This document shows, in pieces, positions 7,702 to 18,022 of a stretch of 64,000 bases of DNA. This DNA comes from Methylobacterium sp. Leaf125. Its GTDB lineage: Bacteria > Pseudomonadota > Alphaproteobacteria > Rhizobiales > Beijerinckiaceae. Below the pieces are notes generated by a model. The model saw nothing but the letters and a program-made list of their open reading frames with translations. It ran no database searches and was not told the origin of the DNA. The position numbers and the translations under genes are program-made. How positions within the stretch are numbered: position 1 is the stretch's first letter; every line of letters starts with the position of its first letter. The stretch spans positions 186,100 through 250,099 of the forward strand of contig NZ_LMNU01000023.1 of the NCBI RefSeq assembly GCF_001423085.1, read 5' to 3'.

Positions 7702-9333
7702 ATGTGGCGCGCCCTCGCCTTCCTGGCCCTTCTCGCGGTTGCCGCCTATGGCGCGACCTGGGTCGCCGACCATCCCGGCACCGTCACCATCGTGTGGAAC
7801 GGCTACGAGGTGGCTACCAGCCTGGCCATCGGGCTGATCGGCGTCCTGATCGCCGCCATCCTGATCGGCTTCATCTGGGCCATCGTGCGGGGCTTCATCA
7901 CCCTGCCGGAGACGCTGGTGCGCGGCTCGCGCGACCGGCGCCGGGCCAAGGGCTTCTCGGCCCTGTCCCGCGGCATGGTCGCGGTGGGGTCGGGCGATCC
8001 CCTCGCCGCCCGCCGCCACGCCAACGATGCCGAGCGGCTGCTCGGCGCCGAGCCCCTGACCCTGCTCCTCAAGGCCCAGGCCGCCCAGATCTCCGGTGAT
8101 CGCGAGGCCGCGGAGCAGGCCTTCCAGCGCATGGTCAACGACCCGGAGACCCGCGTGCTCGGCCTGCGCGGCCTGTTCGTCGAGGCCCGCCGCCGCGAGG
8201 ACGACGCCTCCGCCCGTGCCTACGCCGCCGAGGCCGCCCGCCTCGCACCCAGCGTCACCTGGGCCAACGAGGCCGTGCTCGAGGCGCAATGCGCCGATGG
8301 CGACTGGAGCGGCGCCAACGAGACCGTCGAGCGGCGTGCCTCCCTCGGCCTGATCGAAAAGGCGACCGCCCGGCGCCAGCGCGCCGTCCTGCTCACCGCC
8401 GCCGCGCAGGAGCGCGAGGCCGGCGAGCCGGAGGCCGCCACCGAGCGTGTCCTCAAGGCGGTCAAGCTCGCCCCCGACCTCGTCCCGGCCGCGGTGCTGG
8501 CCGCGCGCCTGATGGTGCGCCGGGGCGACCTGCGGAAGGGCGCCAAGATCATCGAGGCCGCATGGCGCGCCGGGCCGCACCCGGACCTCGCCAAGACCTA
8601 CCTGAACCTGCGCACCGGCGATTCCGTCCGCGACCGCATGGCCCGCGCCGAGACCCTGGCGAAGATCTCGTCCTGGCACCCGGAAGCACGCCTCGCCATG
8701 GCGCAGGCGGCCTACGAGGCCCGAGAGTTCGGCCAGGCCCGCGACGCCCTGGCGCCGCTCCTGGCCGACCGGCCCACGGTCCGCGCCTGCCTGACCATGG
8801 CCCGCATCGAGGAGGCCGAGCACGGCTCCGGTTCGGGCCGGGCCCGCGAGTGGCTCTCCCGCGCCGCGCATGCCCCGCGCGATCCGCTCTGGATCGCCGA
8901 CGGCATCGCGTCCGAGACCTGGGCGCCCGTCTCGCCGGTGAGTGGCCGCCTCGACGCCTTCGTCTGGAAGACCCCGACCGAGCTCATCGCCGGTCCCGAG
9001 GCGCCGGACGACACGGACGAGACGGCCCCGGAGGGCGCTCTCGCCGGTCCGACGGCCGCCCCTGCGCCGGCCACCACCGCGATGCCGATGCCGTCGGCGC
9101 CGTCGAAGGCGGATGGCGCGGCCGAGCCGAAGCCCACGACGGTGCTGTTCCCGTCCACCACCAAGGAGACGGCACCGGTGGCCGCCGGAATGGCGGCCGC
9201 CGCCGCGCCGTCCGCTGCGGGCAATGCGTCCCCGGCCGCGGCCGCGGGGCCCCTCGTGGCCAAGTCGCCGACCCCCGTGGTGTTTCCGCCGCCGAAGGCC
9301 GGCGAGGGCACCCAGCCCCGCCGCGCCGGCTGA
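7702..9333 (+). CDS. hemY: HemY N-terminal domain protein (membrane-anchored TPR-like)
   Basis: A 543-residue protein. It begins MWRALAFLALLAVAAYGATW, one membrane helix, followed by a second at about residues 38-62 (SLAIGLIGVLIAAILIGFIW). This is the HemY_N arrangement. The remainder to about residue 430 is helical-repeat sequence with many Ala-Glu-Ala helices, like tetratricopeptide repeats. The last 110 residues are low-complexity Ala/Pro. This HemY is not the protoporphyrinogen oxidase of the same name; its exact part in haem metabolism is unknown. The ATG at 7702 has AGGAG 12 bases upstream and gives the standard N-terminus. It follows mitofilin, a conserved pairing in alphaproteobacteria. 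Confidence 0.85.
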   Translation: MWRALAFLALLAVAAYGATWVADHPGTVTIVWNGYEVATSLAIGLIGVLIAAILIGFIWAIVRGFITLPETLVRGSRDRRRAKGFSALSRGMVAVGSGDPLAARRHANDAERLLGAEPLTLLLKAQAAQISGDREAAEQAFQRMVNDPETRVLGLRGLFVEARRREDDASARAYAAEAARLAPSVTWANEAVLEAQCADGDWSGANETVERRASLGLIEKATARRQRAVLLTAAAQEREAGEPEAATERVLKAVKLAPDLVPAAVLAARLMVRRGDLRKGAKIIEAAWRAGPHPDLAKTYLNLRTGDSVRDRMARAETLAKISSWHPEARLAMAQAAYEAREFGQARDALAPLLADRPTVRACLTMARIEEAEHGSGSGRAREWLSRAAHAPRDPLWIADGIASETWAPVSPVSGRLDAFVWKTPTELIAGPEAPDDTDETAPEGALAGPTAAPAPATTAMPMPSAPSKADGAAEPKPTTVLFPSTTKETAPVAAGMAAAAAPSAAGNASPAAAAGPLVAKSPTPVVFPPPKAGEGTQPRRAG

Positions 9334-9352
9334 TCGGCGAACGTCGCCCCGG

Positions 9353-9419
9353 GCCCGGTTACGTCACCGGGCTCCGGGCCAGCATGGCGCATGCAGGGAC
9401 GGTTCCGAGCGACCGTCCT
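9353..9419 (+). terminator. Two consecutive hairpins after hemY, candidate terminators
   Basis: The first hairpin pairs 9353-9359 (GCCCGGT) with 9366-9372, with a six-base loop. The second pairs 9396-9403 (GGGACGGT) with 9412-9419, with an eight-base loop, and is followed by TAAA. Neither has a strong T tract. The second includes a 14-mer, GCATGCAGGGACGG, that recurs in the hairpin at 15775-15805. Confidence 0.45.
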
Positions 9420-9484
9420 TAAAGGTCGGTTCACGCAATTCCGCTAATCCTCCCGATCAGCGAGTTCTGCGTAACCGAAGTGCC

Positions 9485-10609
9485 ATGTCCCCATCTTTCG
9501 ACGATGCGCCGGACCTCTCCGGCCTGATCGAATTGTCGCGTCTCGACAACCTCGATCTGAAACCCGTCATCCTTCGGGTGCAGACGGATCTCTTTCTCTC
9601 GGCGGTGGTCCGGGACCGGAAGACGCTCGCGGCCTTCGCCTCCCTGGCCGGGGGATTGATCCCGATCGTCGATGCCGAGACCGCCGAGATCGTCGCCCGC
9701 AAGCTCGCGCCCTTCCCCGACACGCCGCCCGCCCTCCTGGCCGCCCTGGTGGAACGCGGCGGCGGCGCCCGGGACGCCGTCATCGCCCACGCGCCGATCC
9801 TGACGCAGGCCATGATCCAGGCCGCCCTGGCCGAGGATGCCGAACTCGGCCCTGCCATCGCCACCCGGCACGACCTCAGCCGCGCCACCGTCCTGGACCT
9901 GATCGGTCGCGAGGATCCGGCCATCGACCGGGCGCTGGCCGCCAATCCGGCCGTAGCCCTCCAGGGCGAGATGCTGGCCCGCATCGTCGCCCGGGCCCGC
10001 AAGATTCCGGACCTTGCCCGGGCGCTCCTCGCCCGTCACGACCTCGCCCATGCCGACGTGGCGCCGCTGTTCCTGCTGGCGGACGAGGCCCGCCGCGAGG
10101 CGATCGGTCACGCGATGATGGCGACGGCGGCCCTGCGGCCGGCCCCGCCGGCGCCGCGCGAGGCCGGTGCCGTGCTCACCGGCTTCTCCGCCCGGGGCGA
10201 CGTGGCCGGGTTCGTGGCCGCCCTCACCGAGCTGCTCGCCCTGCCCAAGGGCTTCCTCGCCACCACCCCCGATCCGTCGCTGCGCTACGAGCTGCTGACG
10301 GTCGCCCTGCGCGCTGCCGGCCTGCACGAGGAGGAGGCGGTCTACATCTACCTCACCCTGAACGAGACCGTGGCCCAATCGGTCGACCGGGTGTTCAACC
10401 TGGTGAAGCTGTTCCGCACCCTGCCGCGCGTCGCTGCCCGCGACCTGCTGGCGGCGATCCTCGACTGGACCCCGCCCGAGCGGGCGGCCGGCGCGGCGCA
10501 CCAGCCCTACCATGCCCCGGACGCGCAGCGCCCCCGGGCGCAGGCTTCGGCCAGCGAGCGCCCGCCCCTGCGCACGCCCCTGCCGAGCCGGCAGCGCCAG
10601 GCGAACTGA
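9485..10609 (+). CDS. DUF2336 domain protein
   Basis: A 374-residue, mostly helical soluble protein of the DUF2336 family, common in Hyphomicrobiales and of unknown function. Typical features are the N-terminal LKPVILRVQTDLFLSA region, repeated short helices resembling HEAT repeats (IVARKLAPFPDTPPALLAAL, ATRHDLSRATVLDLI), and a C-terminal EEAVYIYLTLNE motif with DRVFNLVKLFRTL. The last 40 residues are Pro/Arg-rich and probably disordered. The ATG at 9485 is chosen since sequence upstream of it does not continue the domain. It is a single gene facing DUF1491, from which it is separated by 45 bp. No signal peptide or catalytic motif is visible. Confidence 0.8.
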   Translation: MSPSFDDAPDLSGLIELSRLDNLDLKPVILRVQTDLFLSAVVRDRKTLAAFASLAGGLIPIVDAETAEIVARKLAPFPDTPPALLAALVERGGGARDAVIAHAPILTQAMIQAALAEDAELGPAIATRHDLSRATVLDLIGREDPAIDRALAANPAVALQGEMLARIVARARKIPDLARALLARHDLAHADVAPLFLLADEARREAIGHAMMATAALRPAPPAPREAGAVLTGFSARGDVAGFVAALTELLALPKGFLATTPDPSLRYELLTVALRAAGLHEEEAVYIYLTLNETVAQSVDRVFNLVKLFRTLPRVAARDLLAAILDWTPPERAAGAAHQPYHAPDAQRPRAQASASERPPLRTPLPSRQRQAN

Positions 10610-10654
10610 TTCACCCTCGAACCGGCCGCGCGCGAAACGCCCGCGCGAATCCGC

Positions 10655-10996
10655 CTACTCGGCGAGGTCGAGGCGGTGGCGCCCGGCGCGGTCGTCGATC
10701 TCGACGATCCAGAGGTCGTCGTCGAAGCGCAGCTCCTTGCCGAGGCGCACCTCCACGTCGGCGGGCGTGGCCTCGCTGAGCAGGGCCACGAAACGGCGGT
10801 CGCCGTCGGATTCGGTGTCCACGAGGGATTGCGGGGCCGGGCCGTAGAGATCGGCGCTGCCGTCGAGGCGATCGACCTTCACGAAGATCGCTCCCGCCTC
10901 GGGGGCGCCGCGGCGGCGCTGGACCGCGGCGATGCCCTCGATCCCGAGGCGGCGAAGATGGGCGGAGACCCAGAAATCCGAGCGCAGGCGTGCCAT
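10655..10996 (-). CDS. DUF1491 family protein
   Basis: A 113-residue cytoplasmic protein. MARLRSDFWVSAHLRRLG at the N-terminus and RFDDDLWIVEIDDRAGRH at the C-terminus are family features. The protein is predicted to be a small alpha/beta fold, and its function is unknown. The methionine at 10996 is preferred because the longer open frame adds 23 residues of unrelated basic sequence. The gene ends a leftward series after the sensor kinase and the peptidoglycan-binding gene, 31 bp from the latter. Confidence 0.85.
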   Translation of the reverse strand: MARLRSDFWVSAHLRRLGIEGIAAVQRRRGAPEAGAIFVKVDRLDGSADLYGPAPQSLVDTESDGDRRFVALLSEATPADVEVRLGKELRFDDDLWIVEIDDRAGRHRLDLAE

Positions 10997-11027
10997 GCGC
11001 CGGTCTATAGCACGCCGCCCCGCCGGA

Positions 11028-11756
11028 TCAGCCCCGTGAGGCGCCCGCGCGGGTGGCGAGTTCACGGAAGGTCCGCGTCGAGGGCTCGCCCTTGACCGGC
11101 AGCTTGCGGTCCCGCTCGAACTTCTCGATCGCCGCCCGGGTGCTCGCGCCCATCAGGCCGTCGGCCTTCAGCGGCCCGTAGCCGAGCTTGACCAGGGCGC
11201 GCTGCGCCTGGGCGACGGAGAGGCCCCCGAGGGTCGTCACCGAGGCGGTGGTCTCCGCACCGGCCGGCTCGCCGGACCGGATGATTTCGCCGATGCCGTC
11301 CCGCGGCGCGCGTGCCGCCTCGACCCGGGCCGGGTCCGGCTTCGATGCCTCGGGCTTTCCGGACGCCTCGGGCTTTCCGGACGCCTCAGGCTTGGCGGCC
11401 TCCAGCTTCGCGACCGCGGCGGCAGCCGGCTTCGGGGCCTCGGCGGCCCGGGCGAGCGCCGGCTTGGCGGGCAGCTTGGGGAAGATCGGCGCGGGATGGC
11501 GGCCCATCTGGTAGCCGAGCGCGTTCAGGCAGATCATCGACACCGCGCCGAGAACGACGGCGACTCCGAGGACCTCGCCGGGATGGCGCAGGATGGCGCG
11601 GCCCGCGCCTCCCGCCAGGGCCCCGAACCCCGCCAGACTCCCGAACCCCGCCACGCCGCCGGGGGCCGGCCGACGCCGGGCGACGGGCCGGGCCTCGCGG
11701 CCGCGGGACGGAACGATGATCTCTCGCTGGTCGCGGCGTGCTGGCGGCTCGCGCAT
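11028..11756 (-). CDS. Membrane-anchored peptidoglycan-binding domain protein
   Basis: A 242-residue protein. A basic N-terminus is followed by a single transmembrane helix at residues 61-81 (EVLGVAVVLGAVSMICLNAL), which places the rest in the periplasm. A Lys/Pro/Ala/Glu linker follows, including three KPEASG-type repeats encoded by an 18-bp tandem repeat at 11347-11400. The C-terminal domain (about 172-235, LSVAQAQRALVKLGYGPLKA, then DGLMGASTRAAIEKFER) is a PG_binding_1 fold that binds peptidoglycan non-covalently. No enzyme domain is attached, so it is likely an anchoring or sensing protein. It lies 89 bp downstream of the DivJ-like kinase in the same direction, so the two could share an envelope-linked task; that is inference. 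Confidence 0.85.
   Translation of the reverse strand: MREPPARRDQREIIVPSRGREARPVARRRPAPGGVAGFGSLAGFGALAGGAGRAILRHPGEVLGVAVVLGAVSMICLNALGYQMGRHPAPIFPKLPAKPALARAAEAPKPAAAAVAKLEAAKPEASGKPEASGKPEASKPDPARVEAARAPRDGIGEIIRSGEPAGAETTASVTTLGGLSVAQAQRALVKLGYGPLKADGLMGASTRAAIEKFERDRKLPVKGEPSTRTFRELATRAGASRG
11347..11400 (-). repeat. 18-bp tandem repeat in frame, three copies
   Basis: On the plus strand GCCTCGGGCTTTCCGGAC occurs at 11347 and 11365, and a diverged copy at 11383. It encodes the repeated PEASGK hexapeptide in the periplasmic linker of the peptidoglycan-binding protein. Confidence 0.9.
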
Positions 11757-11845
11757 TCGATCTCCTCAGGACTGTTCGCACCGGCGTCCGGGCCCCGCGC
11801 AATGCGGGGTCCGGACCATCCGGTGCCGGCAGGATCGCGGCGCAC

Positions 11846-13912
<2,067 letters not shown>

Positions 13913-14107
13913 GCTTTCCGGGACGTAACTGTCACCGGTCTGTCCGATAGACCTTTTCGGGGCACGACACGAAAAAGCCTAGAATGACACCGGGATAAGC
14001 TTGTGTTCACCATTCCGGCGCTTTGCCGGCGGTGCGTCAGGCCCTCTTTACCGCTCGCGCCCGACGGTGCTCGCGCCCCGGCCGGGGCGCGTCCGGGCCA
14101 CAAACCC

Positions 14108-14443
14108 ATGTCCTTTCTCATCCGTGCCGGTCTGGTCATCGGCGTCCTGTCCTGGCTGGCGCTTCAGCACCAGGGCGAGCCCGCGCCCACACCGCCGGCG
14201 GTGGCGGATGCGGCGGCGGAGGCCTGGGACGCCCTGCCCGCGCCCGTGCGCGACGCCGCCCTGCGCGAGGGGGCCGCGGAGATCGGGCGGCGGGCCGGGC
14301 AGGCCCTCGCGGCCTCGCCCAGCGGTCGGCCCGCCTCCCGCGACACCCTGTTGGACAGCGACAGAAAAGTCCCGTGGCGGGGCGCGCAAACGCATGCCGA
14401 TCGCGCTACGGTGGCGCAACGCGGGGAACGCGCGTCCCCGTAA
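14108..14443 (+). CDS. Small hypothetical protein with N-terminal membrane or signal segment
   Basis: A 111-residue reading frame starting MSFLIRAGLVIGVLSWLALQ, which looks like a signal anchor or uncleaved signal. An Ala-rich helical region follows (AAAEAWDALPAPVRDAAL) and then a basic tail. I do not recognise a family. The N-terminal half reads as protein; the last 35 residues are less convincing. It lies 39 bp before cydB in the same direction, at the place where cydA would be expected, but it has none of the CydA motifs. It could be an independent gene reading from the region divergent to the kinase. Confidence 0.45.
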   Translation: MSFLIRAGLVIGVLSWLALQHQGEPAPTPPAVADAAAEAWDALPAPVRDAALREGAAEIGRRAGQALAASPSGRPASRDTLLDSDRKVPWRGAQTHADRATVAQRGERASP

Positions 14444-14482
14444 GGGGGTAGTTGGTTCGCGACGCGGCGAGGAATCCAGCGG

Positions 14483-15529
14483 ATGTTCGGCTTCGGGATG
14501 GAATACGAGGGCGCCGCCTTCTGGCTGCCCGTGGTCTGGGCGGGCCTGCTGGCGCTCGCGGTGGCGATGTACGTGGTCATCGACGGCTTCGACCTCGGGG
14601 TCGGCATCCTGTTCACGGCCGCGCGGAAGGGCAATTGGCGGGACCGGATGATGCTCTCGGTCGCGCCGATCTGGGACGGCAACGAGACCTGGCTGGTGCT
14701 CGGCGGCGGCGGCCTGTTCGCGGTGTTCAGCGTCGCCTACGCCATCCTGCTGCCGGCGCTGTACATCCCGATCATCCTGATGTTGATCGCGCTGATTTTC
14801 CGCGGGGTCGCCTTTGAGTTCCGGTTCAAGGCCGACCGCTCGCAGTTCGTCTGGGACAATGCCTTCCACTACGGTTCGCTGCTGGCCACCTTCGCGCAGG
14901 GCATGGTGCTCGGCGCCTTCGTCCAGGGCTTCAAGGTCGAGGGCCGCGGCTTCGCCGGCGGCACCATGGACTGGCTCACTCCCTTCAGCGTGCTCACCGG
15001 CATCGGCCTCGTCTGCGGCTACGGCCTCCTCGGGGCGACCTGGTGCGTGATGAAGACCTCGGGCGAGCTCGAGATCTGGGCCCGGCGCAAGAGCCTGCAA
15101 TTCCTGGCCGCCACCATCGTGTCGATGGCGGTGGTGAGCGCCTGGGTGCCGTTCCTCGGCCTCGACATCCAGTGGCGCTGGATCGCCTGGCCGAACATCC
15201 TCTACGTGGCCCCCGTTCCGGTGGTGACGGCCCTCGTCGCCTGGGGCATTTTCCAGGGCATCCGCAACGGACGCCACGTGGCGCCCTTCCTGCTCACCGT
15301 CGCGCTGTTCCTGCTCGGCTTCCTCGGCCTCGCCATCAGCCTGTTCCCCTACATCGTGCCACCGCACTACACGATCTGGCAGGCGGCCAACGCGGTGAGC
15401 GCCCTGCAATTCGCCCTCGTCGGCTATTCCGTGGTGATGCCGCTGACCCTGGCCTATACCGCCTACGCCTACTGGGTCTTCCGCGGGAAGGTGGCGGAAG
15501 ACCTCGAATCCGGGGGCTACGGGCATTGA
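14483..15529 (+). CDS. cydB: Cytochrome bd / cyanide-insensitive quinol oxidase subunit II
   Basis: A 348-residue integral membrane protein with about eight or nine helices. LPVVWAGLLALAVAMYVVID, then GFDLGVG, is the CydB opening. WDGNETWLVLGGGGLFA is the strongest family signature, and FEFRFKAD follows RGVA as usual. CydB pairs with CydA, which carries all the haems, to oxidise quinol and reduce oxygen to water. There is no cydA upstream: the preceding 500 bp contain only a small unrelated frame and the divergent kinase. A 40-residue DUF2474-like gene overlaps its stop. Either the catalytic subunit is encoded elsewhere or this copy is orphaned. Confidence 0.95.
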   Translation: MFGFGMEYEGAAFWLPVVWAGLLALAVAMYVVIDGFDLGVGILFTAARKGNWRDRMMLSVAPIWDGNETWLVLGGGGLFAVFSVAYAILLPALYIPIILMLIALIFRGVAFEFRFKADRSQFVWDNAFHYGSLLATFAQGMVLGAFVQGFKVEGRGFAGGTMDWLTPFSVLTGIGLVCGYGLLGATWCVMKTSGELEIWARRKSLQFLAATIVSMAVVSAWVPFLGLDIQWRWIAWPNILYVAPVPVVTALVAWGIFQGIRNGRHVAPFLLTVALFLLGFLGLAISLFPYIVPPHYTIWQAANAVSALQFALVGYSVVMPLTLAYTAYAYWVFRGKVAEDLESGGYGH

Positions 15530-15648
15530 GCGGGGGCTCATCCGGGGCCAAGGGCCGCCGGCTGCTCTGGTTCGTCGCCTTCTACGCCGCGAGCCTCGTG
15601 ACCTTCACGGCGCTGGTCTACTTCCTGCGCGCCATCGTGAAGGGGTGA
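15526..15648 (+). CDS. DUF2474-like single-helix protein, probable small oxidase subunit
   Basis: A 40-codon frame beginning with TTG that overlaps the cydB stop (ATTGA), so it is probably translationally coupled. The product has a basic N-terminus (GAKGRRL) and one membrane helix (LWFVAFYAASLVTFTALVYF), ending LRAIVKG. Position, size and sequence fit DUF2474 proteins, which follow cydB in many proteobacteria and resemble the CydX/CydZ small subunits that stabilise the oxidase. The TTG start is inferred from overlap and from the absence of any ATG or GTG in frame before the helix. The length is below most gene-calling cut-offs. Confidence 0.75.
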   Translation: MSGGSSGAKGRRLLWFVAFYAASLVTFTALVYFLRAIVKG

Positions 15649-15660
15649 TGGGCGCCCGAC

Positions 15661-15714
15661 GGCCCGTCTGCAGGGACCCGTCCGTAGGGGGCCGTCTGTA
15701 GTGGCCCTTCGGCC
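15661..15714. repeat. 14-bp tandem repeat, three to four degenerate copies
   Basis: GGCCCGTCTGCAGG at 15661, GACCCGTCCGTAGG at 15675 and GGGCCGTCTGTAGT at 15689 are in 14-bp register, with a decayed fourth copy at 15703. The array begins 12 bp after the stop of the DUF2474-like gene and is non-coding. Confidence 0.75.
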
Positions 15715-15774
15715 GCAGCCGTTCCGCCCGCTCCGCTTCCCCGAGGCAGACCGGCGTTCCGAGGACCGCTCGGC

Positions 15775-15805
15775 GATCCGTCCCCGCTGCATGCAGGGAC
15801 GGATC
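15775..15805. terminator. Hairpin between convergent genes
   Basis: GATCCGTCCC at 15775-15784 pairs perfectly with GGGACGGATC at 15796-15805 around an 11-base loop. It lies between the rightward cydB unit and the leftward dgcA gene and could end both transcripts. No T tract follows on either strand. Confidence 0.5.
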
Positions 15806-15822
15806 CGCAGGTCACGCCGCCC

Positions 15823-16809
15823 TCACCCCCAGAGCGCCGGCTCCGGCGGATGGATCAGGCTGCCCTTGAAGCGCAGGCCCGGCTCCCGGTCGCGGGACAG
15901 GAGGAGCGGACCGTCGAGGTCGACGTAGTCGGCGTGGTGGGCGAGCAGCATGGCGGGCGCCATGGCCAGCGAGGTGCCGACCATGCAGCCGATCATCAGC
16001 GAGAAGCCCCGCGCCCGGGCCTCGTGGGCCAGCATCACCGCCTCGGTCAGGCCGCCGGCCTTGTCGAGCTTGATGTTGATGGCGTCGTAGCGCCGGCTGA
16101 GGGCATCGAGGCCGGCGCGGTCGTGCAGGCTCTCGTCGGCGCAGATCGGGATCGGCCGGGCGATCTCGGCGAGGAGCGCGTCCTCGCCGGCGGGCAGCGG
16201 CTGCTCGATCAGGCCGACGCCGGCGGCGACGCAGGCCGCCAGGTTGGCCTCGATCGTCTCCGCGCGCCAGGCCTCGTTGGCGTCCACGATCAGGCGTGAA
16301 TCGGGAGCGCCCCGCCGTACCGCGGCGATCCGCTCCGGGTCGCCCGTCCCGCCGAGCTTGACCTTGAGCAGGGGCCGGTGGGCGGCCTGGCGGGCCGCCG
16401 CCTCCATGCTCTCCGGGTCGCCGAGGCTCAGGGTGTAGGCGGTGGTGGCGACCTGCGGGGCCGACAGGCCGGCGATCTCGAAGGCCGGGCGCCCGAGTTG
16501 CTTGGCCTCGAGGTCGAACAGGGCGCAATCGAGGGCGTTGCGGGCGGCACCCGGCTTCATGCCGACCTGCAGGTCGGCCCGGGTCGCCCCCATGGCGATG
16601 GCCTCGGCATGGTCGCGGATCAGCGCGACGACACTCTCCACGGTCTCGCCGTAGCGGGCATAGGGCACGCACTCGCCGCGCCCGATCCGGCCCTCCCCGT
16701 CCGTGACCGTGGCGACCACCACCACCGCCTCGGTGCGGCTGCCCCGCGCGATGGTGAAGGCCCCGGCGATCGGGAACGTCTCGACCGCGACGTCGAGGTG
16801 CCGGGTCAC
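15823..16809 (-). CDS. dgcA: Dipeptide epimerase / N-acetyl-D-glutamate racemase (DgcA type, enolase superfamily)
   Basis: A 328-residue enolase-superfamily enzyme of the muconate-lactonizing subgroup. LLKVKLGG carries the KxK catalytic motif, VDANEAW, IEQPL and CADES supply the three metal ligands, and INIKLDKAGG has the opposing lysine. These fit the L-Ala-D/L-Glu epimerase group. The GTG start overlaps the dgcN stop (GTGA), and pairing with dgcN points to the DgcA role: racemising N-acetyl-D-glutamate to the L form in D-glutamate use, as reported for a marine bacterium. A murein-dipeptide recycling role is the alternative. Substrate is inferred from neighbour and family. Confidence 0.85.
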   Translation of the reverse strand: MTRHLDVAVETFPIAGAFTIARGSRTEAVVVVATVTDGEGRIGRGECVPYARYGETVESVVALIRDHAEAIAMGATRADLQVGMKPGAARNALDCALFDLEAKQLGRPAFEIAGLSAPQVATTAYTLSLGDPESMEAAARQAAHRPLLKVKLGGTGDPERIAAVRRGAPDSRLIVDANEAWRAETIEANLAACVAAGVGLIEQPLPAGEDALLAEIARPIPICADESLHDRAGLDALSRRYDAINIKLDKAGGLTEAVMLAHEARARGFSLMIGCMVGTSLAMAPAMLLAHHADYVDLDGPLLLSRDREPGLRFKGSLIHPPEPALWG

Positions 16810-17849
16810 GCGCTCGCCCCCGTATGGGCCGGGGGAAACTCGGAGACGATCCGATCGACGATGGCCTCGACGCCGAAGCGGACCGGGTCGGTGGCCGGCA
16901 GGTCGTGCTCGCGGGCGAGAGCGGCGAGCAGCGTGCGGGCCGCCCCCTCCTCCAGGTCCTGCGTGTTGACGGCGATGCCCACCGGGCGGATGTCCGGGTT
17001 CGTCAGGCGCCCGAGCTGGACGGTGAGGTCGATGACCTGCCGGATGGTGGGCAGCGGGTGCTGGACGCCGCGCATGGTCGTGCGGGTCGGCTCGTGGCAG
17101 ACCACGAAGGCATCGGCCTGCGCCCCGTGCAGCAGCCCGAGGCTGACGCCGGCGAAGGACGGGTGGAACAGTGAGCCCTGGCCCTCGAGCAGGTCCCAGT
17201 GCTCGGGCGCGGCCGCAGGGGCGATCCACTCGACGGCGCCGGAGATGAAGTCGGCCACCACGGCGTCGATGGCGACGCCGCGCCCCGAGATGAAGACGCC
17301 GGTCTGGCCGGTGGCGCGGAAATCCGCGTCGAGGCCGCGCTCCCGCATGCCGCGCTCCAGGGCGAGCACGGTGTACTTCTTGCCCACCGAGCAGTCGGTG
17401 CCGACGCTGAGCAGGCGGCGGCCGGGCCGCCGCGTGCCCTTGCCGGTGGCGAAGGTCTCGGCGGTGTGCCGCACGTCGTGCAATTGCCGGCCGTGGCGCT
17501 CGGCGGCCTCGGCGATCGCCGGCACCGCTCCCAGGCGGGCATGCAGGCCGCTGGCGATGTCGAGCCCAGCCTCCAGGGCCGCCACCACCTCGGCGACCCA
17601 GTGCTCGGGGAGGATGCCGCCCGCGTTGGCGACGCCGATCACCAGGGTGCGGCAGCCCTGCGCCACGGCCTCCGCCAGGGTGAGGTCCGGAATCCCGAGG
17701 TCGGCGGCGCAGCCGGGCAGGCGCAGCTGGCCGACGCACCACTCGGGGCGCCAGTCCTTGATGCCGTAGGCGGTCTTGGCGGCCAGGCGGTCGGGCACGT
17801 CGCCGAGGAACATCAGGTAGGGCGTTTCGATCTGCATCGCGTCACTCAT
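16806..17849 (-). CDS. dgcN: DUF1611 P-loop protein, D-glutamate N-acetyltransferase DgcN type
   Basis: A 347-residue protein of the DUF1611 family. The N-terminal half (MFLGDVPDRLAAKTAYGI, CRTLVIGVANAGG) is a Rossmann-like domain. The C-terminal half has a P-loop, SVGTDCSVGKKYT, followed by DADFRATGQTGVFISGRG and WDLLEGQGSLFHP, all family signatures. DgcN in D-glutamate catabolism acetylates D-glutamate, giving the substrate of DgcA; the four-base overlap with dgcA supports that pathway here. D-glutamate is available from peptidoglycan turnover. The start MSDAMQ at 17849 is preferred over the longer frame; MQIETP at 17837 is also possible. Confidence 0.85.
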   Translation of the reverse strand: MSDAMQIETPYLMFLGDVPDRLAAKTAYGIKDWRPEWCVGQLRLPGCAADLGIPDLTLAEAVAQGCRTLVIGVANAGGILPEHWVAEVVAALEAGLDIASGLHARLGAVPAIAEAAERHGRQLHDVRHTAETFATGKGTRRPGRRLLSVGTDCSVGKKYTVLALERGMRERGLDADFRATGQTGVFISGRGVAIDAVVADFISGAVEWIAPAAAPEHWDLLEGQGSLFHPSFAGVSLGLLHGAQADAFVVCHEPTRTTMRGVQHPLPTIRQVIDLTVQLGRLTNPDIRPVGIAVNTQDLEEGAARTLLAALAREHDLPATDPVRFGVEAIVDRIVSEFPPAHTGASA

Positions 17850-18022
17850 CGGCCGAGGATGAACACCTCGTCTCCTCCTATGCGCGATGATCACGGCGCT
17901 GCCAAATCGTGCATCCGACGGGCCTTCGCCGGCAGAACGGGCTTGCGGGCGAGCGCGATGTCGGGTGTGGTCCTGGGCGCTAAGAGACGGATAAGACTCC
18001 GCGAAGAGGAAACGTTGCGCGC

